Assembly: GCA_900073065.1 (NCBI GenBank)
Contig: FJOG01000035.1
Location: 2,038-18,183 of the forward strand
Source of the DNA: Phialocephala subalpina
Taxonomy: Eukaryota; Ascomycota; Leotiomycetes; Helotiales; Mollisiaceae
DNA: 16,146 nucleotides
Reading direction: 5' to 3'
A program made the position numbers and the translations under genes. The notes beneath the pieces are model-generated. The model worked only from the letters and a program-made list of their open reading frames with translations. It had not been told where the DNA came from and did no database searches. Each line of letters begins with the position of its first letter. Position 1 is the first letter of the stretch. Below, piece after piece: positions 1 through 9,479 of this stretch.

Positions 1-465
1 ATTAGTTTAAATTTAAAAGAGATTTTTAGATTTTCTTTTTTCGAGATTTCTAATTAATTTAAGTTTAAAGCTTAAAATTTAATATTTCTTTCTTAAACTT
101 TAAATAATTTTTCTCGTTTTTTAAACGCAATTATCTCTCGTTAAATTAAGAAATTCGCTCGAGACTTATCTTTATTTTTATAAGCTTTAAATAATTTTAC
201 TCCGACTATAAATCCCAACTTTACTTTAATTTTTAAGTTTATAAACTACGTTATATATAATATTTTTTATTAAAAGAATTATATAAATTAATATAAGCAT
301 ATTAAGCGTTAAAACTATCGAAATTACGATTAAATTAATCGTAATTAATTCGATAATAACTCAAATATCGTTTTATATATAACTATAAATAATCAAGTCT
401 CTAATAATATTATTATTCTTTTTCTCGAAGAAATTACTTTCTTTAATTTATTTCGAATTTTACAA
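1..465. other. AT-rich flank, possible gag end of element A
   Basis: There is no readable gene here. The stretch is RIP-like: almost no CpA or TpG, much TpA, CpG kept. Because it lies directly before the protease of element A in the same orientation, it probably holds the C-terminal gag part of that element, but no zinc knuckle or other gag motif could be read. A near-perfect palindrome at 322-346 is listed separately. Confidence 0.4.
322..346. repeat. 25-bp near-perfect palindrome
   Basis: Two 12-bp arms, AATTACGATTAA and its exact reverse complement, are separated by one base (334). It could form a cruciform or hairpin. In AT-rich DNA such palindromes do arise by chance, and no role is inferred. 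Confidence 0.6.
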
Positions 466-2560
466 AACGATTAAATCGTCGATACTAATTATATTAATTA
501 TATTATTAGTATTTTCTTTAATTTTATCTTTAGTAATTTTATTCGCGGGGATTATAATACTTATAGTAATATTAATAATAGTATTAAATTCGAAAATATT
601 AAAGCTATTAATATTTTTATCTTTAATAAAAACGGCTAAAAGACTTATATACGGTTTAACGATATTAAATTTTACTTCGCGATAAGCTTTTTTAATCTCA
701 TTTTAATATCCTAATTATTTAAGCGTAATATTAAACTTATAATATCTTAAAATTCGATATTTTAAACCGTTAGAAATATTAAAATTAATGCCATAGTAAA
801 ATACGGTTTTTAGCTTCTTAATAAAGTAAAATAATTCGCTATAAAATTTATTAGCGTCTTTATATTAATTATTCTGTCTTTAATTATACGATTTAATCTT
901 TAATTTTTTTAACGGATTACTTTTTAAACTTGTCCTTATTTCTTTTTACTTCCGAGCATTTTATCGATTCACTTTAAACCCTCTCCTCGACTTTATTCCT
1001 TTTCTTTTATTGCTACTCTAATTATCTTTAAACTCCCCGTTAAAAAACTAATCGCATTTTAAGTATATACTATTAATTAAAATATTATTTAATAGTATAA
1101 TCGATTTAAATACTTAAAGGCATAAAATATAAAGAAATTACTTATAATATATAACGATATTAATCTCACAAAAAAGTATTATTTTAATTTTTATTTCTAC
1201 GAAATATATATTTTAATTAAAAGAAGAAAAAGGCCTTATAATCACTTTATCGAATTTAATAAACACAAAATAAACTTTATTTATTTAAATATTATCGGTT
1301 TAATACTAATTAAGAGTTATAATAGTAATTGATACTTAATTACTTTTAAATATAATAAATCTAAAATAATTCGAGTTTATATTATTAAATCTAAAAATAA
1401 AGTTACAAATTATTTTATTTACTTTAAAAAGCATTATAAGTATTCGGATTTAAACTAAGTAATTAAGCGCTTTCGAGACGATAATAGCGGCGAATATATC
1501 TCTAAAAAGTTATAAAAGTTCCTCCGCGAAAAAAGTATTAATTAAAAATTAATAAAACTTTATAATCTTTAAATAAATAGATTTATTAAACGCTTTAACT
1601 AAATAATTTACCGTGAAATCGCTCTTATTTTTAAATATACCGATATCGATTTAAAATATTAATCGAAAGCTATTAAATATACTATTTACTTCTATATAAA
1701 AAGTCTTTACTCTAAAATTAAAAAAACTCCCTTCGAAGCTTAGAATAATTAAAAGCCTTATATTAGTTATATTTACTACTTTAAGTCTATTATTTATTAT
1801 AATAACTCGGGAAAATCTATGAAATTCGTCCGTAATAAAACTAATTAAAGAATTCTCATTAAATATAAAAAGAATAATATTTATCGAATTTTAAAACCAA
1901 ATAATCGCATTTACTATAATATTACTTTACAAATTATCGAACGGATAATATAATAGTAATTTGATCTTAAAAATACCGAAAATAAACCGAATCGAGATTT
2001 CTTCTTTAATCCCATTAAACTTAGAGTTATTTATACTTTCGAATATATTAAATTAATTCTTATTTTAATCCCTTTTTCAAAATCGGACTTTAAAAGAAAA
2101 TATACTATAATAAAGGATTTCTTTATAGAAAATATAGTATTTATTTAGATTATTCAAATTATTAATCGTTTAACTTTAAATCGCCCGATAATTCTACGAT
2201 TAATTTTAACCTAAAAATAAACGCCCTAATTAACGCATCGTTTAATTCACTTAGCGCCCCCACTAATAGTCCTTTTTTCTCTTTAAGTCCCTCGGGGACC
2301 AAAGGTCACTATCTAATTTAATTGCCCGTTATTTATTCTCCTCTAAATATACGATAAGTTCTAACGGTAATTCGGTGATCCCCTTCGAGCCGTACCCACT
2401 AAAATACTAACGCTTCGAACTTCGACCCCCTTAATCCCAACTCCTCGAATATTAACGCATTAAACTTTACCGAATATTAAACGAGAAAATTCGACCGCTC
2501 CTTCTCAAACTTCTAACGATTAAAAACTTTTTATTACTTTAATTTTTAATCCTCGATAAA
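466..2560 (+). pseudogene. Element A: degraded Ty1/copia pol (protease, pre-integrase, integrase, linker)
   Basis: This is a dead copia polyprotein fragment. The aspartic protease starts near 466 with a frame reading N-D-stop-I-V-D-T-N at the active site (Asp codon 481-483). The family motif is DTG or DSG, so the Gly codon has become Asn by G-to-A changes. The integrase core lies at about 1260-1960, with readable blocks such as NYFIYFKKHY and RDDNSGEY. Two of the three catalytic acids are gone: the first Asp reads Asn (1287-1289) and the final Glu reads Lys (1588-1590, exactly 36 codons after the middle Asp at 1480-1482). A one-base shift lies near 1320 and many in-frame TAA/TAG codons are present. 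A proline- and serine-rich linker at about 2220-2480 resembles the copia integrase-RT spacer. No RT or RNase H follows, so the element is truncated or mutated beyond recognition after about 2560. Confidence 0.85.
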
Positions 2561-4840
2561 AATCATCCGTTAATTTTAATTAACAAATTAATAATTAATA
2601 TTAATATTAAAATTATAATTATATAAAACTTTTAAATTAAACGTAAAATCGTTAATAAATTAATAAAAATAATTAAAGATTTAATTTAATAAGAAAAATA
2701 AATATTTAAACAAAATATACTTTATATTATTCTTATAAAAGTTAATAATTACGATAATTCGAATTTTAAAGGAAATATTATAAAAATTAATTTAAATACT
2801 AATTATTAATTACCGTTTTTCCTTATTACTCGAAAGTTTCTCTATTAAAAAGAGATTACTTTTCGTATTAATTTCTTTATAATTTTATCGTATATTATTA
2901 TAATTTATAAATCTTAAAATTTAACGCTTAATTAAATTATTCTCGATTTTTTTAAATTTGATATAATTCCGAGTATTTTTTATATAATTCTTTTTCGTGT
3001 ACAAAATATACGTTATATTATATTTTCTTATAGTTAAAATTTTACTCGATTTAAAACGCTTAAAAATAGTTATTAAATATTATTTAGTATAAAATAAATT
3101 AAAACGAAAAAACTCGATAAATATTTTAAAGAAATATTTAAAATTATAATTAAATTAAATAGATTTTATTTTATTATTTTATTATAATAATTTTAATAAA
3201 TATTTCTTTTTACTTTTAATAATTAATATACTTTATAAATTATAAACGCTTTATATTAAGTGCCTTAAAACGAATTTAATGATAATTTGTATATTTAGAA
3301 AAATATAAGCCTTTTATTACTAAAACAAATATAAATTTAGTGATATACTATTATTATTTTTAAATTACCTTCGAAAAAACTATTATAAATAGGTATATTA
3401 TCCCTTCCAAAAAGGGAATAACTTTGCAAAAAAGATAAAAATCCCCGAAGTAAATAAAGTTATAAAAGAAATAAAATCCCCGAAATAAATAAAGCTAATA
3501 AAAGTATAAAGCCAAGTAATTTATCGCAAGTTTTATTTAGTAAACTCGCGTATTATTTAGACTTTTGGTTTCTTCGAGAGGAGTAACTTTAAAGTTATTA
3601 TAAATACTAAATAAAAACTTTATTACATTTACCGTAAATTAATTAACGTTAAACGCTAAATTCTTAAAATAGAGATTATTAAGTCTCGAGAGATAAAGTA
3701 ACTCGTAGTATTTAGCGATAAAAGTATATACGCCGCTAATATAATTCTTAGAGGATATATATATAATTAAAAAAAAGGTAATAAAAAGTATATTATTATA
3801 TTTATTATATACTCTTATTTAATTAACTAATTTAATCGGTTGTTTATTTATTCTTTCGTTCGAAATGAAATTAGCGTTTAATAATTGCGGAATCTAATTA
3901 ATTTTATATAAGTTTTATTTAATAAACTCAAAATATTTAATTTATAAAGTAAATTCTAATAATAACGAGAGTAAATATATAAATATTAATCGGGGTTTTA
4001 ATACTAAAAAACTTTATATAATATATAAATTAATATAATAATTTCTTTAATTATTTACTTTATATTAAAACGGTATATATATATATCAAACGAATAATAA
4101 TAAAATTTTAGAAAAAACTAGAAAAGAAATAATTATTAAGTCTACTTTATTATTTTCCTTTTTAGATTAAGAGAATTACTTGTATTTAAAAGGGGCGTTT
4201 AATAATTTACGAGAAATATTCCGAAGTAATAATATCTTTAATTACTTTCGCTTAAAAAAATAATAACTTTTTCTATTAAACGGAAAATTAATCGTTAATA
4301 AGAGTTTAAATCTTATTATTAAATTAATAAAAGAATTATTAGTGGATATATTCTAAATAAAAATAATCTCTTTTATTTTCGCGGAAAAATTTAAATAAAT
4401 AAAAAATAAAAATAATAATAAAAAAAAAACCCCTTTTTAAACTTAATAAATACTTAGTAAAAAAAAAAGATAAAATAGCGAATTGCGAGTTTATTAAGGA
4501 TAATAATTACCCGGAAAAGGCTTAAAATTATCTTCGTTTATAAATAAAATAGATTTTCCCCTTTTTTATTATATTTAAATCTTTATTTTTATTTTTATTA
4601 CATTTTTTATTAATTTATTTAATTACTTGAAAGTATTATCAAAAATTAAAAGTATTATTAAAAGTTTTATCGAAGTTACTGTTAAAAATGCTACGGAGAT
4701 TAAAGTAAAATTAACTTCGATAAAAATAAATTATTTATTTATTTTATTATATTAATTTATTTTTTAAGGATATAATATTATTATATTATTAGTTTTCTCG
4801 AGGAAAACGGAAAAAAGTCAAAAGATAAATTCATAAATTA
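2561..4840. other. AT-rich stretch without a recognisable gene
   Basis: I searched both strands by eye and found no conserved domain. The composition is RIP-like throughout. It may include the lost 3' half of element A, but no RT or RNase H motif was found. A forward reading at about 4120-4435 has somewhat few stops (about five in 105 codons) and is lysine-rich, but it matches nothing I know. The 35-bp duplication at 3438-3507 is listed separately. Confidence 0.5.
3438..3507. repeat. Two tandem copies of a 35-bp unit
   Basis: The units start at 3438 and 3473. Both begin AAAATCCCCGAA and continue with a similar AT-rich tail containing TAAATAAAG. Most differences are A/G or T/C. It is too short and degraded to assign a function. 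Confidence 0.6.
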
Positions 4841-5200
4841 ATTTATTTATTTCGAAGTAAAAGTAATAATATACTTTTTAATAATTTAAAGCTAATTTGC
4901 ATTTAATAAATTTAAATTGCGAATGCGAAATTATAAAGTAAATAAAGAGGAAGTTATAAATTAATTAGTATATTTCGAAGTAAAGATAAAAATATACTTT
5001 TTAATAATTTAAAAGCAAAATAAATAAAGTTAGAAACTAAATAATTAAACTCGATTAGTATATTCCGAGGTGAAAATAAGAGTATATTTTTTAACAATTC
5101 GGAGGCAAAATAAACGAAATTAAAAACTAGGCAATTAAACTCGATTAGTATATTTTGAGGTAAAAGTAAGAATATATTTCTTAGTAGTTTAAAAGTAATT
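4841..5200. repeat. 90-bp direct tandem repeat, about four degenerate copies
   Basis: Units start at 4841, 4964, 5054 and 5144. The 4964-5054 and 5054-5144 spacings are both exactly 90 bp; the 4841-4964 spacing is 123 bp, that is 90 plus 33. All spacings are multiples of three. Units 2 to 4 begin ATTAGTATATT, and units 2 and 3 end AATTAAACTCG. Units 2 and 3 differ at roughly 20 of 90 positions and every difference I see is a transition, as expected if RIP struck once-identical copies. The in-phase spacing would fit a 30-residue protein repeat. On the + strand each unit reads like ISIFRGENKS with TAA where CAA (Gln) could have stood. On the - strand one frame is open across units 2 to 4. The protein is not recognised and the coding strand is undecided. 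Confidence 0.75.
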
Positions 5201-5720
5201 ATATCCCTTTAAATTTTATTATTAAAATTAATTATATAATTATTTAGTGGTTTTCGAAATTATATTTATTTATTTAAAAACGAAATCTTTTAAAATTAAA
5301 AAGTAATATAAATATGGAATTATAATGAGATTATTAGTAACGGCGAAAAGAAACTCGAGATTCGTGGTAATAATGAAATTGATAATAAGGAGGAGGAATT
5401 TATAAGTAATTCTAATTATACGTTAATTGCGGAGATCGAAAGTAAAAAGAAAAATAGTTAATAAATAATTCGAAGGAAAATAAAAATATTAATAGAAATG
5501 GGATTATAATAAGAAAAGTAAACGAATATAATTATAAGCAAAAAGTAAATTAAGGGTAATAAATCGAAAGGAAATAACGAAACTAATAATTTATAATTAT
5601 TATAATTAATTTTTGAGGGATTATAAAGTTAAAGAAGTTATAAATATTAATAGCGAAGAAAATTAGCGTTAAAATTGAAATAAATTTTTATTATAATTAA
5701 TAAAAGAAAAAAACGGCGAA
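5201..5720. other. Purine-rich block without an assigned gene
   Basis: The + strand is rich in A and G. At 5281-5720 it keeps nine TpG but only one CpA, so cytosines on the + strand were lost while those on the - strand were mostly spared. A + strand reading in the same frame as the 90-bp repeats is open for about 45 codons at 5318-5455 and acidic (Asn/Glu/Lys-rich, containing NKEEEF). It could be the continuation of a repeat-bearing protein, but stop density around it is close to what AT-rich noise would give. Confidence 0.35.
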
Positions 5721-5766
5721 AAAAAGGAATAAATAATTAGTTATATATAATTATATGATTTATTAT

Positions 5767-5881
5767 ACGTTATATAATTATTATAAAAAACAAATTCATT
5801 TTATAATATTTAAAAAATATAATTTCTTTAATTAATTATAAGTAAAATGAATTTATTTATTATATATTTTAATAATTACGT
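5767..5881. repeat. Imperfect inverted repeat, possible small foldback or MITE remnant
   Basis: Arms at about 5767-5803 and 5843-5881 are inverted copies of each other. Their inner 12 bp are perfect (AAATTCATTTTA against TAAAATGAATTT) and both outer ends read ACGT, with gaps between. The loop is about 39 bp. A decayed foldback or miniature inverted-repeat element is possible; no clear target duplication is visible, and chance pairing in AT-rich DNA cannot be excluded. The rest of 5721-6199 shows nothing else. Confidence 0.35.
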
Positions 5882-6199
5882 AATTAAAAAAGTTAAAATT
5901 AAAATATTTTAGTTTTTATAAATTTTATAAATTATTTTATATAAAAAAATTAATTATAGCGTTATTAATTATAAAGTTATATAATCTTTTTAAAAAAATA
6001 TTTAATAATATTTAAAAAGTTTTAAAATTTTAATTATTAACTCGAATTAATTTATAGTTACTTCGTATATTAATCGATTTAATAATATTAAATCTCGCAA
6101 ATAAAAGTAGATTTTTGTTTTAATTTTATAATTCGGAATTTATTGTTTTTTTTTTAATATATTATTTCTTTTATTATTATTTCGAGTGATTCTTTTTAA

Positions 6200-6775
6200 T
6201 AAATAACGTTTATTTTATCGAAATTTATTTAGATTTACTTTATAAACGAAATAGTAAAACTAAATAACTTTTTTAATATTCTTTTTAGAGTATTATTTAA
6301 TTGGCCGGCCGCTAGTAACTTTATTTGCGCTTTTATTAACGAAGTAATAAAAATACAAAATATCGCGTTTATAAAAGTAATAATAGCGATAAAGGAAATT
6401 TAAGCGGAAATAAAAACAAAGTAAACTCGTATAATCGTACGATTTAATGAGCGGTTTAATATAATAATAATAAAGTTAAATTATATAATAGTAATTTTAA
6501 AAGGTTATAGCGATATTTTATTTGTTTTCGAGGAATAAATACTCGATTAAATATAATCGAGAGATATTTAAATACTTTAAAAACTAATTAACAAGTAATC
6601 GAAACGCGTTTAAATATTATAAAGGATAATTAACGGTAAAATAAACTCCGAATAAATACTATATATATTATATTTGCTCGATTTACTTCTTTTTAGTTTT
6701 AATTTAATACTTATTTAAACGTTATAATAGTTTTGCGCAAAGTATTAACGGTAAAATTTCTTTTATTTAATTAAA
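6200..6775 (+). pseudogene. Degraded coding-like stretch, family unknown
   Basis: One + frame runs from about 6200 to 6545 with only about four stops in 115 codons, fewer than expected in such AT-rich DNA. It reads through FNWPAASNFICAFINE (about 6296-6343) and, after two stops, TRIIVRFNERFN. A second frame, one shift later (near 6525), continues to about 6775 with four stops in some 80 codons and includes LTSNRNAFKYYKG. Several stops could be RIP products of Gln or Trp codons. I do not recognise the protein; a gag-like part of another transposon or a lost host gene are both possible. An unusual GC island, GGCCGGCCGC at 6303-6312, lies inside; it contains no CpA or TpG and so would be untouched by RIP. 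Confidence 0.35.
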
Positions 6776-6978
6776 AGTATAATTCTCGTTATTAATCTAT
6801 ATAAATACTAGTATATATATCCCCGGGTTTCTTAAGTTAATATATAATATCAAGAATTTAAATAGTATATATAATCGGTTTATTTTAAGGGAATTATTTG
6901 CTAATTTTCTTAGATAATACCTTTATATAATTTCTCTTTTAAATCGGTATTATAAACTATAATCATAAGTTTAAAAAT

Positions 6979-7267
6979 TATTGGAACGTCCGGGGTTCAT
7001 CACAAACACTAAAATCTTAATCTAATATCAATGAATATATTCTCTATTCTATTTAATCTATTTTACCCCTTTCTAGAAAAGGTATTTAACTACCTATATA
7101 ATTAAGGAAATGAGATACTAAGATAATAGTTACTAAAGTGATAGAAGTTAGAGCTCTACCCCTTTATTTACCCCCTAAATCCGCCTCTTTATCCCATCGC
7201 TAAGCGATCACTTAATTATATCAATACTAATAACTCTTTCTTCGGAAGGAGATACTCCTTCCAATTA
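6979..7267 (-). repeat. Probable 3' LTR of element C
   Basis: This stretch lies downstream of C's pol on the - strand, where its 3' LTR should be. Read on the + strand it begins TATTGGAACG and ends CTTCCAATTA. Copia LTRs begin TG and end CA, and one RIP-type change at each end (TG to TA, CA to TA) would give what is seen. An inverted repeat GGAAGGAG-ATA-CTCCTTCC at 7244-7262 sits at the LTR start. The boundaries are inferred: the partner LTR is outside the window and no clear polypurine tract borders 7268. Confidence 0.4.
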
Positions 7268-7496
7268 GTAAACGATAATTAAAGGAAGTATTATCGTAAT
7301 TGCAAGTGCATCACTACGTAAGTGGGTATTATAAAGAAAATTAACCGGAAACTAATCGCGGTCACGCGTATTACTGCCTGATCGTCCAAGCTAAAACTAA
7401 GGGAAATCCCCTAAACTCGGCGTTTACGAACTCCGAGCCAATTAGAGCTCGCGCGTCGAGAAACGCCAAAAACACGTTCACTGCCGCGCTTTGCTC
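7268..7496 (-). other. 3' non-coding region of element C
   Basis: This lies between the pol end and the probable LTR. It is the least AT-rich part of the window (around 7420-7520) and keeps CpA and TpG. A small hairpin with arms ACGATAAT and ATTATCGT occurs at 7273-7298. No gene is seen. Confidence 0.5.
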
Positions 7497-8194
7497 CCCT
7501 CAACCGCCGCGCTTCTCTTCCTCCTTGTCTCTACCAATTGATTCTTGCACCTCAGGACGCTATACCCACCCTTGTATCTTAACGTTAAAGTAGTTAGTGC
7601 TAATAAGCGACTCAAGTGATTTATTAGCGGTGGACTTAGTTATAGTATCGGTCGAGTTACTGCCACTAGTAATCCATCGAATCTCCGAGAGTTCTCTACG
7701 TTCATACGATTGCTTAATAGCTATAATATCGATTATTAAACGCTTCTCCTTAGTAGTGCTAAGCTTGACCATGTACTCGTAAAGCGAGAACGAATCGGTG
7801 CAAATAATCGTAGGGATAAGGCTTATTCCCAACTATTTTATAATAAGATTAAGAGTAATAGAAATCGATATCGCTATATCGATCCCTATTATCATCGCGT
7901 ATAGTTCTAAAGCTAAGATTACACGCGTAACCCTCTTACACTTAATTGAGCTTTAGTGCAAGACATTTCCCGTTAAATTGAACTCCCTCTCGCTACGCTC
8001 CTCATTTCCTAGTATAGCGACGTATCCGATTTAAGAGCTATAATCTGCGTTCATAGCAAACGAACTATTTATAAAGACGAATAACTTTGCAGACGATAAA
8101 TCTACGCATATAAATCGGAGCCTTCGGTCGAGGTTATCCATTTGCTACTACAAACGTTTATTAAGAGCCATAATTTGCTCTCGTCCGGGGTCTT
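7497..8194 (-). pseudogene. Element C pol, C-terminal part: RT end and RNase H
   Basis: This is the 3' part of the copia polyprotein, the connection and RNase H domain that removes RNA from the RNA-DNA hybrid during reverse transcription. One - strand frame carries NKRL, DNLDRRLRFI, then IGYVAILGNE, KCKRVTRVILALELYAM, IICTDSFSLYE and EIRWITSGSNS, in the order expected of copia RNase H. The Glu (7905-7907) and Asp (7794-7796) catalytic codons remain; the first catalytic Asp reads Asn (8067-8069). In-frame stops fall where Gln or Trp is usual, for example before IGY, in LH-stop-SS and before LGI. The longest uninterrupted piece is 7560-7832. The TAG at 7557-7559 may itself be a mutated Gln codon, since the frame then stays open to a TGA at 7497-7499. 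The right end is the insertion site of element B. Confidence 0.92.
8190..8194. repeat. Target-site duplication GTCTT, left copy
   Basis: These five bases directly precede the TG of B's 5' LTR and match 15312-15316 exactly, directly after the CA of the 3' LTR. Five bp is the usual copia duplication size. Confidence 0.92.
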
Positions 8195-8297
8195 TGTTAA
8201 AATAGGGCTTCCTCCAGTTCTCCACCTCCTATATATAAGGGGGGCTCTGCCCCCTCTCAAATAATAATCGAATGCATACTCATTATACCTTTCAACA
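8195..8297 (+). repeat. 5' LTR of element B (103 bp)
   Basis: The LTR begins TGTTAAAATAGGG and ends CCTTTCAACA. It aligns without gaps to 15209-15311 with six differences (at 8196, 8211, 8223, 8231, 8249 and 8278). All are transitions, and five are CpA/TpA or TpG/TpA changes of RIP type, hitting either copy. It contains a TATA box and a GC hairpin. At 103 bp it is short for a copia LTR. Confidence 0.95.
8232..8238 (+). promoter_or_regulatory. TATA box in the 5' LTR, followed by a GC hairpin
   Basis: TATATAA is followed directly by GGGGGC-TCT-GCCCCC (8240-8254), a perfect 6-bp stem. The LTR is the expected promoter of the element, and transcription would start shortly downstream. In the 3' LTR the TATA (15246-15252) is kept, but one stem pair is lost by a G-to-A change at 15263. 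Confidence 0.55.
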
Positions 8298-8316
8298 AGT
8301 TATAAGCTCGGATTCC
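8298..8316 (+). other. Probable primer-binding site of element B
   Basis: AGTTATAAGCTCGG follows the 5' LTR directly. If the A at the TpA inside TTATAAG is a RIP-changed G, the site held TTATGAG, the complement of CTCATAA, the anticodon loop of methionine tRNA. Drosophila copia and yeast Ty5 prime from an initiator-Met tRNA cut in the anticodon loop. The tRNA itself is not in the window, so this is inference. Confidence 0.45.
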
Positions 8317-9314
8317 GCCCGGGACTCAGTTTATTTCTCGAGAATTATTTATTTAACTACTTATTGTTTATCGAAGTTCTATTCATCTGTGATTATTTAT
8401 CACTTATTCCTCGTAGCCTCGATAAACCCAGCAACTCGAATTGATTCTCTCGAACGGATCTCAAAAACCAGTTAAGTCTTAACTACTTATAATAAGTATA
8501 ACTAACTAAATCGAGACAAGAAACTACTACCCTTTAGAATCTCACTTTTGAGAAGTCTAAGAGGATATAGAATACTCAAATAAACTCAAACAATTCCAAA
8601 TACTCGAGAATTAACTCCTAAGCAACTTAAAACGTGTTTATCTTTACTATAGCTCCATTTGTAGTCTCTTTCCCTTTATTTCAAGCTTAAGTCTTATATT
8701 GCTCCCAATACTCCGAGACGGTTCGAACGCTTTTCTAATCCTACGGATATAAGTATCTTTATATCTCAAATAAATATGTCTCTTATTCAAATAAACGCAT
8801 TACTCATTTAATCAAATCTAAAACGCTTTCGAGTATCTCTCGGGCCTTAAATTAAAGGGAGAGGAGTCGGTACTACCGTGCCTTCTTAATAATTGCTATT
8901 TCACGGCTTAAAGTTGGCTTAACTTTACTTTGCAAATGTAAATCCTCTTATCGATCAAATAATTTAATCGAGTTTCAAATAGAACTTTTTTTACTTCTAT
9001 TTCCAAATATCCCTCTAAATAGAAATCATTATATTCTAAACTTTAAGCGAGCTCTTTTCGTTTTTACTTACTCTTTACCGCGGCCTCTTATTAGCTCAAG
9101 AGCTTTATAAGCTCTAGCGGCAACTTCCGGCAATCGAGAAGTGTTTTCACGATTATAAACACAACTTAAGATATTACATCGATTAAACACTAAAGACATA
9201 TTAACTCTACGTACAATACGAAATGCCGAGAACGAGCGCAAACGAGCTTAAATCCAAGCTAAAGAAGATACCGAGAGCTTGAACTCGAGTAAACTAAATA
9301 AAAAGAGTAAAGTC

Positions 9315-9322
9315 TATAAAAG
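9315..9322 (+). promoter_or_regulatory. TATA-box-like site upstream of gag
   Basis: TATAAAAG is a good match to the eukaryotic TATA consensus and stands about 170 bp before the readable start of gag. It could drive an internal transcript, or be chance in AT-rich DNA. Confidence 0.2.
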
Positions 9323-9479
9323 GGCAAATATAAAACCGGTAAAGCGCTGCGTTTTATAACTTTCTATTATACTTCTCACAAAAGAAACGCTCTTCCAACT
9401 CGAGCAATCGCAGCCTCGATATCGTCTCGCTTAAAGAAATTTTAATTATTAGTTTTATTACCTCGAAAATACACTTTAA

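Noticed and set aside
4120..4435. Lysine-rich + strand reading as a gene
   Set aside because: About five stops in 105 codons and no recognisable motif; only marginally better than AT-rich background.
3400..5200. CRISPR array from the direct repeats
   Set aside because: The units are contiguous with no unique spacers, the setting is a fungal transposon island, and no cas-like gene exists.
6303..6312. GGCCGGCCGC as a cloning or vector scar
   Set aside because: The flanking sequence is continuous RIP-type DNA with an open frame through the site, and no vector-like sequence adjoins it.
7597..7782. 61-codon + strand open frame
   Set aside because: It lies antisense to the clear RNase H reading of element C and has no family resemblance of its own.
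6987..8190. Shared 9-mer CGTCCGGGG at 6987-6995 and 8182-8190, considered as flanking repeats of an insertion
   Set aside because: 8182-8190 is inside C's pol reading frame and the GTCTT duplication explains the junction fully, so the 9-mer is most likely coincidence.
8272..8475. 67-codon + strand open frame starting inside the 5' LTR of element B
   Set aside because: It crosses the LTR end and the probable primer site and matches no gag or other family.
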